Below are positions 1 to 9,277 of a stretch of DNA of 64,000 nucleotides, in pieces. The translations under genes and the position numbers were made by a program. The notes under the pieces were generated by a model, which worked only from the letters and a program-made list of their open reading frames with translations, was not told the origin of the DNA and did no database searches. Position 1 is the first letter of the stretch, and every line of letters begins with the position of its first letter. Source of the stretch: Xanthomonas hyacinthi. Its GTDB lineage: Bacteria; Pseudomonadota; Gammaproteobacteria; Xanthomonadales; Xanthomonadaceae. The DNA is taken from the NCBI RefSeq assembly GCF_009769165.1, contig NZ_CP043476.1:620001-684000 (forward strand), given 5' to 3'.

Positions 1-71
1 AAAGCGCTCCGCGCGCTGGCCGTGCCCAGCGAACGTGGCTCTGGAGATGCCCTCCTCGCCATCGGCGCACG

Positions 72-100
72 CATCCCGATTCTCCATTCCCCATTCCCGG
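72..100. repeat. C-rich/G-rich intergenic repeat, single copy
   Basis: Short run of CCCGATT/CCCCATT-like units just before the first gene. It matches the repeat pairs found near 18.95, 19.1, 38.65 and 38.85 kb. The first 122 bases otherwise hold no gene I can support; they may contain the 3' end of a gene that starts outside the window. Confidence 0.5.
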
Positions 101-122
101 CCACACAGCCTAAAATCGGCCC

Positions 123-659
123 ATGCACACCCTCACCTTCCGCACCGCCACCGTCGCCGACATCGACGCCATTGCCGCCCTGGTCACCTCGGCCTATCGC
201 GGCGACAGCAGCCGCGTCGGCTGGACCACCGAAGCCGACCTGCTCGACGGCAACCGCATCGATCGCCAGGTGCTGCGTGCCGACATCCTGCGCCCGCGCA
301 GCCTGGTGCTGCTGGCCGAGCGCGACGGCGACCTGATCGCCTGCGCGCACATCGCCGACGACGACGGCGCCGGCTATTTCGGCATGTTCTCGGTGCAGCC
401 GCAGGCGCAGGGCGGCGGCCTGGGCAAGACCGTGCTGGCCGAGGCCGAACGCATCGCCTGGCAGGAATGGCGGCTGCCGGTGATGCGGATGACCGTGATC
501 GACCTGCGCGAGGAACTGATCGCGTTCTACGAGCGCCGCGGCTACCGCCGCACCGGGATCAAGAAGCCCTTCCCCTACGGCGACGCGCGCTTCGGCGCGC
601 CCAGGCGCGACGACCTGCGCTTCGAGCTGCTGGAGAAGCCGCTGGGCGCCGCCGCATGA
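123..659 (+). CDS. GNAT family N-acetyltransferase
   Basis: Predicted acyl-CoA-dependent N-acetyltransferase of 178 aa; substrate unknown. The fold is recognisable from the alternating pattern and the acetyl-CoA loop around residues 92-104 (FSVQPQAQGGGLGKTVL), followed by the C-terminal F-Y-x-R-x-G-Y motif near residue 138 that is typical of GNAT proteins. The ATG at 123 is the first start that keeps the whole N-terminal strand. Its stop overlaps the start of the Rieske gene (ATGA), so the two are probably cotranscribed. Family assignment is firm; no specific function can be given. Confidence 0.88.
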   Translation: MHTLTFRTATVADIDAIAALVTSAYRGDSSRVGWTTEADLLDGNRIDRQVLRADILRPRSLVLLAERDGDLIACAHIADDDGAGYFGMFSVQPQAQGGGLGKTVLAEAERIAWQEWRLPVMRMTVIDLREELIAFYERRGYRRTGIKKPFPYGDARFGAPRRDDLRFELLEKPLGAAA

Positions 660-1012
660 GCGAGACCTGGACCTTCGTCTGCGCCGACGGCGCGCTGCTG
701 CCGGGCGAGACGGCCACGGTGTGGGACGAGATCACCGCCACCCCGATCGTGGTGTTCAACCTCGACGGCGCCTTCTACGCGCTGGAGGACCGCTGCAGCC
801 ATGAAGACTACGAGCTGTCCCCCGGCAGCTTCGATGCCGCCGTCGGCAGCATCGAGTGCGTGCTGCATGGCGCCCGCTTCGACGTCCGCGACGGCCGCCC
901 GCTGTGCGCCCCCGCCTACAGCCCGGTGCCCAAGTTTCCGGTGAAGTCCGAACACGGTGGGCTGTGGACCCGCGACGACCGCGGCGAATCCGCAATTTCT
1001 GCAAACGACTGA
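656..1012 (+). CDS. Rieske [2Fe-2S] ferredoxin-like protein
   Basis: Small soluble Rieske-type iron-sulfur protein of 118 aa, probably an electron-transfer component. The cluster ligands are visible as C47-x-H49 and C68-x2-H71, the standard two-Cys/two-His set, and the Pro-rich end of the fold is present (APAYSPVPKFPV). It has no membrane anchor and resembles the ferredoxin subunits of ring-hydroxylating dioxygenases and NirD-like proteins, although no oxygenase lies next to it. The ATG at 656 overlaps the GNAT stop by four bases, which decides the start. The partner reductase is unknown. Confidence 0.9.
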   Translation: MSETWTFVCADGALLPGETATVWDEITATPIVVFNLDGAFYALEDRCSHEDYELSPGSFDAAVGSIECVLHGARFDVRDGRPLCAPAYSPVPKFPVKSEHGGLWTRDDRGESAISAND

Positions 1013-1118
1013 ATTTTAACGGCTTTTTAGGATCCGCTGGGCACCCAAGGCTTCTTCGAACCCAGCGAAACCGGCCTACAGCCGTGCCGGCATGGCACGC
1101 AATGCAGTAAAAGGTATT

Positions 1119-1137
1119 GCAAATAATTCGCATTTGC
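1119..1137 (+). promoter_or_regulatory. Fur-box-like operator upstream of the TonB receptor
   Basis: GCAAATAATTCGCATTTGC: six-base arms GCAAAT/ATTTGC around seven bases, the AT-rich dyad expected of a Fur site. It lies about 150 bp upstream of the receptor start. Direct sequence observation plus known Fur control of such receptors; binding itself is inferred. Confidence 0.65.
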
Positions 1138-1287
1138 GCGCAAATAGCGGCAATGACCGCGGCTCAAGCGGCCAGAGGCAGCCAGCCCATCTGGCCGCCA
1201 TCCGCCATCCGTGTGCGCCCGCCTCCCTCAAGGAGTTGGCTGCGTGCGCTGCGTGCGACCTCCCATTCCTGCATAGCCGAACCGTCA

Positions 1288-3606
1288 ATGACCCCCACGA
1301 TCAAGAGCCGCAAGCACGCCGTTTCCCGGCAGATTTCCGCGCAGACCCTCACCGCCGCCGCATTGCTGAGCGGCCTGAGCCTGCTTTCTTCCCCCGCGCT
1401 CGCCGCCGATACCGCCGATGCCGCCACTGCCGCCGAGCAGCCGACGACCCTCGACAAGGTCGACGTGGAAGTCCAGCGCGCCAAGCGCTACCTGGTGGAG
1501 GCGCCGGCCTCGCCGAAGTTCACCCAGCCACTGATCGATACCCCGCAGACGCTCAACATCATCAGCAAGGAGCTGTTCAACGAACAGGGCGCCACCACGC
1601 TCACCGAGGCGCTGCGCAACAGCCCGGGCGTGGGCACCTTCTACGTCGGCGAGAACGGCAGCACCACCACCGGCGATGCGATCTACATGCGCGGCTTCGA
1701 CAGCTCCAGCAGCATCTTCGTCGACGGCGTGCGCGATCTGGGTTCGATCTCGCGCGATATCTTCAACATTGAGCAGATCGAGGTGGAGAAGGGTCCTGCC
1801 GGCACCGACAACGGCCGCAGCGCGCCGACCGGCGCGATCAACCTGGTGACCAAGCAGGCGAACCTGACCGATGCGGTCAGCGGCACGCTGTCCGGCGGCA
1901 GCGACAACCAGCGCCGCGTCACCGCGGACTGGAACCGGGCGCTGGGCGCCAGCAGCGCGCTGCGGTTGAACGTGATGGGTCAGGACAGCGATGCGCTCGG
2001 CCGCGACCATGTCAACAACAAGCGCTGGGGCCTGGCCTCGTCGCTGGCGTTCGGCCTCGGCAGCGACACCCGCTATTACCTCGACCTGTTGTACGTGAAG
2101 CAGGAAAACCTGCCCGACGGCGGCGTGCCGAGCATCGGCCTGCCCGGCTACACGTCCCCCGATCCCGCGCGCCCGTGGCTGTCCACGGCCCCGCGCGTGG
2201 ACAGCGAGAACTTCTACGGCACCCGCTATGACCACGACGACGTGACCGCGAAGATGGCGACCTTCCGCTTCGAGCACGACTTCTCCGACGCGGTCAAGCT
2301 GACCAACACCGCGCGCTGGGGCCGCAACGAGCAGGACTACCTGCTGTTCGCGTTCATGCCCAACACCGCCAACCTGCGCACGCCGAACCCGGCCGACACC
2401 TCGACCTGGACCGTGGCGCGCAGCCTGCCCACCTTCAAGGACCAGCAGTACACCATCGCCACCGACCAGCTGAACCTGCGCGTGGACTTCGCCACCGGCG
2501 CGGTGCAGCACAACCTCAGCACCGGCGTGGAAGCCGCGCGCGAGGAATTGCTCAGCTGGGGCCACAACATCGTCAACCGCGCCACCTGGCTGGCCGCCAA
2601 CCCGGCCAACGTCTACGACCCGGACTGGAATACCACGCCGCTGGTCACCGCGCGCAACGGCGCGCACAGCAAGGGCACCACCACCACGTTCTCGGCCTAC
2701 GCCTTCGACACGCTGAAGTTCGGCGACGACTTCCTGGTCACCGCCGGCGTGCGCGTGGACCGCTACAAGACCGACTTCAAGAGCCTGACCTGCACCACCG
2801 CCACCTCCACCGCCGTGCCCTGCACCACCGCGGTGGGTGTGGACACGGACGTCTCCGATACGCTGTTCAGCTGGAAGCTCGGCGCGGTCTACAAGGCGGC
2901 CGACAACATCAGCCTGTACGCCAACTACGCGATCTCGCAGCAGCCTCCCGGCGGCAGTACGCTGGAACTCAGCGCCTCGGCCAACAACGCCAACAATCCC
3001 ACGTTCGATCCACAGAAGGCCAAGACCGCCGAAGTGGGCACCAAATGGAACTTCCTGGACGACGGCCTGCTGGTGACCATGGCGCTGTTCCGCACCGACG
3101 TGACCAACGAGATCGCGCAGGGCAGCGACGGGCTGTACTACCAGACCGGCGAGAAGCAGGTGCAGGGCGTGGAGCTCTCGGCGGTCGGCAAGCTCAGCGA
3201 CAACTGGTCCATCTCCGCCGGCTACACCAAGCTGGACGCGCAGGTGAAGCAAGGCGCCAAGGTGTCGCAGGACGGCAGCCAGGATCTGGCCTACACGCCG
3301 GACAGCGCGTTCACCGCATGGACCACCTACACGCTGCCGTTCGGCCTGACCGTCGGCGGCGGCGCCCGCTACTCCGGCGAGATGAAGCGCGGCACCGATG
3401 GCGCGGTGGGCACGCCGACCCTGGTGAAGTCGTATACCGTCTGGGACGCAGTGCTGACCTATCCGATCAACGACCACTTCGATCTGCGCCTGAACGTATA
3501 CAACGTGTTCGACAAGGACTACGTCGCGGCCATCAACAAGAGCGGCTTCCGCTACACGCCCGGCGCGCCGCGTTCGGCGATGCTGAGCGCCGAAATCAAG
3601 TTCTGA
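1288..3606 (+). CDS. TonB-dependent siderophore receptor (catecholate type, Fiu/PiuA-like)
   Basis: Outer-membrane gated receptor of 772 aa for ferric siderophores, powered by TonB. A signal peptide runs to about residue 39 (LSSPALA-ADT). A TonB-box-like stretch (LDKVDVEV) follows, then the plug with P-Q-T-L-N-I-I, Y-x-RGF and V-D-G-V-R-D motifs, then a long beta-barrel ending in a C-terminal Phe as expected for BamA-inserted proteins. I chose the ATG at 1288 because it gives the signal peptide directly; an upstream extension would put about 57 unlikely residues first. A Fur-like box lies upstream and piuC follows 69 bp downstream, the usual partner of Fiu-like receptors. The exact siderophore is not known. 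Confidence 0.93.
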   Translation: MTPTIKSRKHAVSRQISAQTLTAAALLSGLSLLSSPALAADTADAATAAEQPTTLDKVDVEVQRAKRYLVEAPASPKFTQPLIDTPQTLNIISKELFNEQGATTLTEALRNSPGVGTFYVGENGSTTTGDAIYMRGFDSSSSIFVDGVRDLGSISRDIFNIEQIEVEKGPAGTDNGRSAPTGAINLVTKQANLTDAVSGTLSGGSDNQRRVTADWNRALGASSALRLNVMGQDSDALGRDHVNNKRWGLASSLAFGLGSDTRYYLDLLYVKQENLPDGGVPSIGLPGYTSPDPARPWLSTAPRVDSENFYGTRYDHDDVTAKMATFRFEHDFSDAVKLTNTARWGRNEQDYLLFAFMPNTANLRTPNPADTSTWTVARSLPTFKDQQYTIATDQLNLRVDFATGAVQHNLSTGVEAAREELLSWGHNIVNRATWLAANPANVYDPDWNTTPLVTARNGAHSKGTTTTFSAYAFDTLKFGDDFLVTAGVRVDRYKTDFKSLTCTTATSTAVPCTTAVGVDTDVSDTLFSWKLGAVYKAADNISLYANYAISQQPPGGSTLELSASANNANNPTFDPQKAKTAEVGTKWNFLDDGLLVTMALFRTDVTNEIAQGSDGLYYQTGEKQVQGVELSAVGKLSDNWSISAGYTKLDAQVKQGAKVSQDGSQDLAYTPDSAFTAWTTYTLPFGLTVGGGARYSGEMKRGTDGAVGTPTLVKSYTVWDAVLTYPINDHFDLRLNVYNVFDKDYVAAINKSGFRYTPGAPRSAMLSAEIKF

Positions 3607-3675
3607 CCGCAGCCTCGCCCATCCACGCGCGGCGGGCGCCTTCCACGCGGAAGGCGCCCGCTGCCGGAGCGCCCC

Positions 3676-4368
3676 ATGCTGCTGCACATCCCCGACATCC
3701 TCAGCGCCGACGAAGTCGCGCGCTTCCGCCAGGCGCTCGACGGCGCCGACTGGACCGACGGCCGCGAGACGGTCGGCGCGCAGGGCGCGCAGGTCAAGCG
3801 CAACCTGCAACTGCCCGATGCCTCGCCGCTGAAGCACGAACTCGGCCAGGCGGTCCTCAACGCGCTCGCGCGCAGCCCGCTGTATTTCGCCGCCGCGCTG
3901 CCGCTGCACACGATCCCGCCGCGCTTCAACCGCTACGAGGGCGGCGGCGAGTACGGTTTCCACGTCGACGGCGCGGTGATGACCCAGGCCGCCAGCGCCA
4001 CGCAGCCGGCGCTGACCCTGCGCACCGATCTGTCCTGCACCTTGTTCCTGGCCGCGCCGGAGGAGTACGACGGCGGCGAACTGGTGATCAGCGACACCTA
4101 CGGCGAGCACGAAGTGAAACTGCCGGCCGGCGACCTGATCCTGTATCCGTCCAGCAGCCTGCATCGCGTGCTGCCGGTGACCCGCGGCGCGCGCCTGGCC
4201 GCGTTCTTCTGGGTGCAGAGCCTGGTGCGCGATGCCGGCCGGCGGCAACTGCTGTTCGAGCTGGATACCTCGATCCAGGCGCTGACCGCGGCCCAGGCCG
4301 ACGCCACGGCGCTGCTGCGGCTGAGCAACGTCTACCACAACCTGTTGCGCGACTGGTCCGAGACCTGA
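3676..4368 (+). CDS. piuC: PKHD-type Fe(II)/2-oxoglutarate hydroxylase PiuC/YbiX
   Basis: Iron(II)/2-oxoglutarate-dependent dioxygenase of 230 aa that accompanies catecholate siderophore receptors. The facial triad is H96-x-D98 (FHVDGAV) and H163 (SSLHRV), and R173 is placed to bind 2-oxoglutarate. Length matches the family (about 225-230 aa). A GGAG ribosome site lies six bases before the ATG. It sits directly after the TonB receptor and is probably cotranscribed with it, so it should be Fur-controlled. The physiological substrate of PiuC is not established; a role in handling imported siderophore is inferred from the conserved neighbourhood. Confidence 0.92.
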   Translation: MLLHIPDILSADEVARFRQALDGADWTDGRETVGAQGAQVKRNLQLPDASPLKHELGQAVLNALARSPLYFAAALPLHTIPPRFNRYEGGGEYGFHVDGAVMTQAASATQPALTLRTDLSCTLFLAAPEEYDGGELVISDTYGEHEVKLPAGDLILYPSSSLHRVLPVTRGARLAAFFWVQSLVRDAGRRQLLFELDTSIQALTAAQADATALLRLSNVYHNLLRDWSET

Positions 4369-4462
4369 GCCGCAGCGGACGGTCAACCCGGGCGGCGCCG
4401 CTGCGTTGACGTTGCGACCCCGGTATTTCCCCCGGTCACGCACGCGGCAGCAGCCTTGCCGC

Positions 4463-4481
4463 AATTGCGACTAGTTCTCAT
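4463..4481 (+). promoter_or_regulatory. Possible second Fur box before the PepSY gene
   Basis: AATTGCGACTAGTTCTCAT has the degenerate TGCGACT-A-GTTCTCA dyad of Fur sites and lies about 40 bp before the PepSY start. It would make the PepSY-to-reductase genes a separate iron-regulated operon. The match is weaker than at 1119. Confidence 0.45.
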
Positions 4482-4522
4482 CTATGTAGAATGCATTTCG
4501 CCCCGCCTATTCGACTGCCGCG

Positions 4523-5164
4523 TTGTCCGACTCCTCCTCCCCCGATCTGGCCACAGCGCAGCAGCGCCGCGGCTTCTGGCTGCGCACGCTGCACCAGTGG
4601 CACTGGATCAGCTCGGCGCTGTGCCTGATCGGCATGCTGCTGTTCGCCGCCACCGGGCTCACCCTCAACCACGCCGCGCGCATCGAGGCCAAGCCGCAGG
4701 TGCTCAACCGCACGACGCAGCTGCCGGCGGCGCTGCTGCAGCGGCTCGGCGGCCAGGCCGATGGCGACGCGCCGCTGCCGAGGCCGGTGGCGGCCTGGCT
4801 GGAGCGCGAACTGGCGCTGAGCCTGGGCCGGCAACCGGCCGAGTGGTCGGCCGACGAGGTGTACCTGGCGCTGCCCGGCCCCGGCAGCGACGCCTGGCTG
4901 AGCATCGACCGCGGCAGCGGCGCGGTCGAATACGAACGCACCGAGCGCGGCTGGATCTCCTATTTCAACGACCTGCACAAGGGCCGCAATGCCGGCCCGG
5001 CCTGGGGCTGGTTCATCGACCTGTTCGCGGTGGCCTGCCTGGTGTTCTGCATCACCGGCCTGTTCCTGCTGCAACTGCATGCGCGGCAGCGGCGCATGAC
5101 CTGGCCGCTGGTCGGGCTGGGCCTGCTGATTCCGCTGCTGATCGCACTGCTGCTGATCCACTGA
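4523..5164 (+). CDS. PepSY domain-containing membrane protein
   Basis: Inner-membrane protein of 213 aa with the PepSY-associated TM arrangement: an N-terminal helix (about residues 24-45, [16 protein letters not shown]), an extracytoplasmic PepSY region (about 50-150) and two C-terminal helices (about 155-180 and 190-212). Such proteins occur beside siderophore receptors and are proposed to help reduce ferric iron. The start appears to be TTG at 4523, with no ATG giving a full first helix. It is first in a five-gene run (PepSY, DUF2271, DUF4198, ApbE, diflavin reductase) with short gaps. Iron-reduction role is inferred from context. Confidence 0.82.
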   Translation: MSDSSSPDLATAQQRRGFWLRTLHQWHWISSALCLIGMLLFAATGLTLNHAARIEAKPQVLNRTTQLPAALLQRLGGQADGDAPLPRPVAAWLERELALSLGRQPAEWSADEVYLALPGPGSDAWLSIDRGSGAVEYERTERGWISYFNDLHKGRNAGPAWGWFIDLFAVACLVFCITGLFLLQLHARQRRMTWPLVGLGLLIPLLIALLLIH

Positions 5165-5198
5165 CCCGACCCACCTCTTTCACCACCTGGAGCCTCGC

Positions 5199-5714
5199 AT
5201 GCGCGTCACCCTGACCATCGCCCTGAGCGGCCTGCTGACGACCCTGCCCGCCTACGCGGCCACGCTGGAACTGGACGTGGAGATTCCCAAGCTCAACGTC
5301 GCCGAATACCACCGCCCCTACGTCGCGATCTGGGTGGAAGGCGCCGACCAGCAGGTCGCGCGCAACCTGGCGGTCTGGTACCAGTCCAAGGACACCGCCG
5401 AAGGCCACGGCACCAAGTGGCTGCCGGACCTGCGCCAGTGGTGGCGGCGCAGCGGGCGCACGCTGCAGATGCCGGTGGACGGGGTCAGCGGCCCGACCCG
5501 CCCGGCCGGCAGGCACGCGCTGGCGTTCACCGACGCGCAGCAGCTCAAGGGCCTGGCGCCGGGCCAGTACACGCTGGTGGTCGAGGCCGCGCGCGAAGTC
5601 GGCGGCCGCGAACTGCTGAAGATTCCGTTCGCCTGGCCAGCCAAGGCTGGCGAAACCGGCAGCGCACAAGGCAGCAGCGAACTGGGTGCGCTGCGCCTGA
5701 CCGCCAAGCCCTGA
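5199..5714 (+). CDS. DUF2271 domain-containing exported protein
   Basis: Protein of 171 aa with a cleavable signal peptide (about residues 1-20, ending LPAYA-ATL), so periplasmic. The mature part matches DUF2271: a beta-rich start ([12 protein letters not shown]), the motif RPYVAIWVE, a Trp-rich centre ([11 protein letters not shown]) and a C-terminal GRELLKIPF segment. Function is unknown; it regularly accompanies PepSY, DUF4198 and ApbE genes in iron-regulated clusters. It lies 34 bp after the PepSY gene and 44 bp before the DUF4198 gene, consistent with one operon. Confidence 0.85.
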   Translation: MRVTLTIALSGLLTTLPAYAATLELDVEIPKLNVAEYHRPYVAIWVEGADQQVARNLAVWYQSKDTAEGHGTKWLPDLRQWWRRSGRTLQMPVDGVSGPTRPAGRHALAFTDAQQLKGLAPGQYTLVVEAAREVGGRELLKIPFAWPAKAGETGSAQGSSELGALRLTAKP

Positions 5715-5758
5715 TCCTGATCCCGCCGCCCCCCTCTTTCCTCGCAAGGAGCAATCCC

Positions 5759-6565
5759 ATGAAGCGTTCCCTCGTACTGGCGCTGGCCATCGCCGCGGTC
5801 CTGCCGTTCTCCGCCTTCGCCCACAAGGCCTGGCTGCAACCCTCGCAGACCGTGCTCGCCGGCGAGAAGCCGTGGATCACCGTCGATGCGGCGGTGTCCA
5901 ACGACCTGTTCTATTTCAACCACGTGCCGCTGCGCCTGGACACCCTGGTCATCACCGCGCCCGACGGCAGCGCCGTGCAGCCCCAGAACCCGGCCACCGG
6001 CAAGTACCGCAGCGTATTCGACGTGGAGCTGGTGCAGACCGGTACCTACCGCCTGGCCCTGGTCAACGACGGCCTGTTCGCGAACTGGAACGAGAACGGC
6101 CAGCGCAAGCGCTGGCGCGGCAACGCCGCCAGCTTCGCCAGCGAAGTGCCGAAGGATGCGAAGGACCTGCAGGTGTCGCAGTCGCTGGGCCGGGTGGAAA
6201 CCTTCGTCACCAACGGCGCACCCAACCAGACCGCGCTCAAGCCCAGCGGCCGCGGCCTGGAACTGGTGCCGGTGACCCATCCCAACGACCTGTTCGCCGG
6301 CGAGAAGGCCACCTTCAAGCTGCACATCGACGGCAAGCCGGCGCCCGGGCTGGACGTGGAGATCGTGCGCGGCGGCACCCGCTACCGCAACGCGCAGGAC
6401 GAACTGAAGCTCACCACCGACGCGCAGGGCAGCTTCAGCGTGACCTGGCCGGAAGCGGGCATGTACTGGCTGGAAACCACCAGCGAGGACGCCAAGACTT
6501 CGCTGCCGCAGGCCAAGCAGCGCCGGCTCAGCTACGTGGCGACGCTGGAAGTGCTGCCGCAGTGA
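5759..6565 (+). CDS. DUF4198 domain-containing exported protein
   Basis: Periplasmic protein of 268 aa. The signal peptide covers about residues 1-20 ([21 protein letters not shown], with cleavage before the H-K-A-W start of the mature chain). His at or near the mature N-terminus followed by KAWLQPS is characteristic of DUF4198 / CopC-like periplasmic proteins, and two immunoglobulin-like beta domains follow. A free N-terminal His could bind a metal, but this is inference. The ATG at 5759 is preceded by an AAGGAG ribosome site, which decides the start. It belongs to the PepSY-DUF2271-DUF4198-ApbE-reductase run and probably serves periplasmic metal handling. Confidence 0.85.
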   Translation: MKRSLVLALAIAAVLPFSAFAHKAWLQPSQTVLAGEKPWITVDAAVSNDLFYFNHVPLRLDTLVITAPDGSAVQPQNPATGKYRSVFDVELVQTGTYRLALVNDGLFANWNENGQRKRWRGNAASFASEVPKDAKDLQVSQSLGRVETFVTNGAPNQTALKPSGRGLELVPVTHPNDLFAGEKATFKLHIDGKPAPGLDVEIVRGGTRYRNAQDELKLTTDAQGSFSVTWPEAGMYWLETTSEDAKTSLPQAKQRRLSYVATLEVLPQ

Positions 6566-6590
6566 CGGCGACAGCACATCCGCCCTGCGC

Positions 6591-7616
6591 ATGGCGGCAC
6601 CTGGCGGCATGAACGCGCCGCTCGCGCCCCAGGCCGATGTCGATGTCGATGTCGATGCCGAGACCGAGATCGCCACGCTCGGCGGTCGCAGCATGGGCAC
6701 GACCTGGAGCGCGAAGCTGGTGCTGCGCCGCCGCCGCGACCTGCATCCGCTGCACGCCGCGATCCAGGCACAGCTCGACCAGGTGGTCGCGCAGATGAGC
6801 ACCTGGGAAGCGGACTCGGACATCGGCCGCTACAACCGCGCCGCGGCCGGCAGCGTGCATGCGCTGCCCGCGGCGTTCGCCGAGGTGCTGCGCTGCGCGC
6901 TGGACATCGCGCGACGCAGCGACGGCGCGTTCGATCCCACCATCGGCGCGGTGCTGGGCCTGTGGGGTTTCGGCGCCGACGCCGGCAGCCAGCGCGTGCC
7001 CGATGCGGAGGCGTTGCGCCAGGCGCGCGCCGCTGGCGATTGGCGGCAACTCGTACTGGACGACAACGGCGCCACGTTGCGCCAGCCCGGCGGCCTGCGC
7101 CTGGATCTTTCGGCGATCGCCAAGGGCTACGGCGTGGATCTGGCGGTGCGCGCACTGCAGGCGCAGGGCGTGGCCAGCGCACTGGTCGAGGTCGGCGGCG
7201 AACTCTACGGCTATGGCCGCAAGCCCGATGGGCAGCCGTGGCGGGTGCTGGTGGAATCGGCGCCGGACGAGGACGCACAGGCGGCGACGCCGCCGCGGGT
7301 GCTGGCGCTGGACGGCCGCGCGGTCGCCACTTCGGGCGATCGCTGGCACCGCTTCGAACAGGACGGCCAACGCTACAGCCATACCCTGGATCCGCGCAGC
7401 GGCACGCCGATCGCGGCATCGCTGGCGGCGGTCAGCGTGGTCGCCGCCGATGCGATGCGGGCCGATGCCTGGGCCACCGCGCTGAGCGTGCTCGGCGCCG
7501 ACGCCGGCCTGGCCTGCGCCGAACGCGAACGGCTGGCGGCGCGCTTCCTGCTGCGCGATGGCGAACGCGTGCAGGAGCGGCTCAGCAGCGCCTTCGCCGC
7601 GCTGCTCGACGCATGA
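6591..7616 (+). CDS. apbE: FAD:protein FMN transferase (ApbE family)
   Basis: ApbE-type flavin transferase (341 aa), which attaches FMN to Thr/Ser of target proteins using FAD and Mg2+. Visible are the MGTTW start of the catalytic domain, the YN motif, the DLSAIAKGYGVD segment, a VEVGGELYG motif and the late SHTLDPRSGTP motif. Most relatives are periplasmic lipoproteins; this one shows no signal peptide or lipobox, and its N-terminus carries a DVDVDVDA tract encoded by a GATGTC hexanucleotide repeat (6636-6657). ATG at 6609 is an alternative start. It overlaps the downstream reductase by ATGA. The flavinylation target is not evident in the window. Confidence 0.88.
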   Translation: MAAPGGMNAPLAPQADVDVDVDAETEIATLGGRSMGTTWSAKLVLRRRRDLHPLHAAIQAQLDQVVAQMSTWEADSDIGRYNRAAAGSVHALPAAFAEVLRCALDIARRSDGAFDPTIGAVLGLWGFGADAGSQRVPDAEALRQARAAGDWRQLVLDDNGATLRQPGGLRLDLSAIAKGYGVDLAVRALQAQGVASALVEVGGELYGYGRKPDGQPWRVLVESAPDEDAQAATPPRVLALDGRAVATSGDRWHRFEQDGQRYSHTLDPRSGTPIAASLAAVSVVAADAMRADAWATALSVLGADAGLACAERERLAARFLLRDGERVQERLSSAFAALLDA

Positions 7617-9244
7617 CCCGGCTGCGGTCGCAACGCAACTGGAATGCCGTCGGGCACGTGGCGACGTTCGCGCTGCTGGGCGCGATCGGCTATGCGCTGC
7701 TGCGGCTGCATCCGCAGCCATGGTGGAACGGCGCGCCATCGCAGCAGCGCATTCTCTACGCGGCGCTGGCAACGGCCGCCTACGCGGCAGCCTGCCTTTG
7801 GCTGTGGTGGCGCGGCCGCCGCGGCGCGCCGCGCGCGGGCAAGCAGGACGAAGCGCCGCTGCTGCTGGCCTGGGCCAGCCAGACCGGCTTCGCCCAGCAA
7901 CTGGCGCTGCGCAGTGCCGCGGCATTGCGCGCGGCGGGCCAGCCGGTGCGCGTATTGCCCTTGCAGAACGTCACCGCGGCCGAGCTGGCCGGCGCGACGC
8001 AGGCGCTGTTCGTGGTCAGCACCAGCGGCGAAGGCGATCCGCCCGACCACGCGCTGCCGTTCCTGCGCAAGACGATGGCGCAGTCGCAGGCCTTGCCGCA
8101 GCTGCGCTACGCGCTGCTGGCGCTGGGCGATCGCCGCTACGACCACTTCTGCGCGTTCGGCCGCCAGCTCGATGCCTGGCTGCGCCAGCACGGCGCGCAT
8201 CCGCTGTTCGACCGCATCGACGTGGACAACGCCGACGACGCCGCATTGCGTCACTGGCAGCAATTGCTCGGCCAACTCGCCGGCGGCAGCGAGCAACCAG
8301 ACTGGAGTCCGCCGGCCTACCAGCGCTGGCAGTTGCAGCAGCGGCGCCTGTGCAATCCCGGCAGCGTCGGCGGCGCGGTGTTCGAACTGGCGCTGCTGCC
8401 TGCCGACGGCGCACTGCCTGCGTGGCAGGCCGGCGACCTGGCCGAGATCGGTCCGTGCCATGGCGATGCCGTGGTGCAGGCCTGGCTGCAGGCAAGCGGC
8501 CTGGACGGCACGGCGACGCTGCAGCGCCCCGGCCAGGCGCCGACGACGCTGGCCGCGTTGCTGGCGCGCAGCCACCTGCCGGAGCCGGAACAGGCCGCCG
8601 GCACCGCGCCTGCAGCGCTGGCCGCGCGCCTGCAGCCGCTGCCGCACCGCGAATACTCGATCGCCTCGATGCCCAGCGACGGCGCGCTGCGCCTGCTGCT
8701 GCGCCGCGCGCTGCATGCGGACGGCACGCCCGGGCTGGGCAGCGGCTGGCTATGCGATGAAGCGCCGATCGGTGCCGAGATCGCCCTGCGGCTGCGCCCG
8801 AATCCGAACTTCCACCCGCCAGCCGATCCGGCGCGGCCGCTGATCCTGATCGGCAACGGCACCGGCATCGCCGGACTGCGCGCGCACCTGCGTGCGCGCA
8901 TCGACGCCGGCGCGACCCGCACCTGGCTGCTGTACGGCGAACGCCATGCCGCGCACGACGACCACTACGGCGAGGAACTGCGCACCTGGCTGGCGCACGG
9001 CGCGCTGCAGCGGCTGGATGCGGTGTTCTCGCGCGACGCCGGCGCGCACCGCTATGTGCAGGACGCCCTGCGCGCGGCCGCGCCGGACCTGCGCGACTGG
9101 GTCGCGCAAGGCGCGGCGATCTACGTGTGCGGCAGCCTGCGCGGCATGGCCCCGGGCGTGGATGCGGCGCTGGAGGAAGTGCTGGGACGGCTGGGCAAGG
9201 AAACCCTGCTGCTGGAAGGCCGCTACCGGCGCGACGTGTACTGA
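7613..9244 (+). CDS. Membrane-anchored diflavin reductase (sulfite reductase flavoprotein alpha / CPR-like)
   Basis: NADPH-dependent FAD/FMN reductase of 543 aa. Two N-terminal TM helices (about residues 12-30 and 45-63) anchor it in the inner membrane. A flavodoxin domain follows (A-S-Q-T-G-F-A, STSGEGDPPD, LALGDRRYDHFCAFG), then a FAD-binding domain (REYSIAS) and an NADPH domain (LILIGNGTGIAG, YVCGSLRGMAPGV). The family includes CysJ and cytochrome P450 reductase, but there are no cys genes here. Position at the end of the iron locus suggests it supplies electrons for iron release, perhaps through PepSY. The start overlaps the apbE stop by four bases. Confidence 0.87.
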   Translation: MTRLRSQRNWNAVGHVATFALLGAIGYALLRLHPQPWWNGAPSQQRILYAALATAAYAAACLWLWWRGRRGAPRAGKQDEAPLLLAWASQTGFAQQLALRSAAALRAAGQPVRVLPLQNVTAAELAGATQALFVVSTSGEGDPPDHALPFLRKTMAQSQALPQLRYALLALGDRRYDHFCAFGRQLDAWLRQHGAHPLFDRIDVDNADDAALRHWQQLLGQLAGGSEQPDWSPPAYQRWQLQQRRLCNPGSVGGAVFELALLPADGALPAWQAGDLAEIGPCHGDAVVQAWLQASGLDGTATLQRPGQAPTTLAALLARSHLPEPEQAAGTAPAALAARLQPLPHREYSIASMPSDGALRLLLRRALHADGTPGLGSGWLCDEAPIGAEIALRLRPNPNFHPPADPARPLILIGNGTGIAGLRAHLRARIDAGATRTWLLYGERHAAHDDHYGEELRTWLAHGALQRLDAVFSRDAGAHRYVQDALRAAAPDLRDWVAQGAAIYVCGSLRGMAPGVDAALEEVLGRLGKETLLLEGRYRRDVY

Positions 9245-9277
9245 AAGCGCCCTGCGCAGCGACGGTCGCGGCGCCTA

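Noticed and set aside
1285..4464. Very long minus-strand open frame opposite the TonB receptor and piuC
   Set aside because: Arg/Gly/Val-rich composition with no family motif; it is the shadow of well-supported plus-strand genes in GC-rich DNA.
7613..9244. CysJ (assimilatory sulfite reductase alpha)
   Set aside because: N-terminal TM helices and the iron locus context differ from CysJ; no cysI or other sulfur genes are present.
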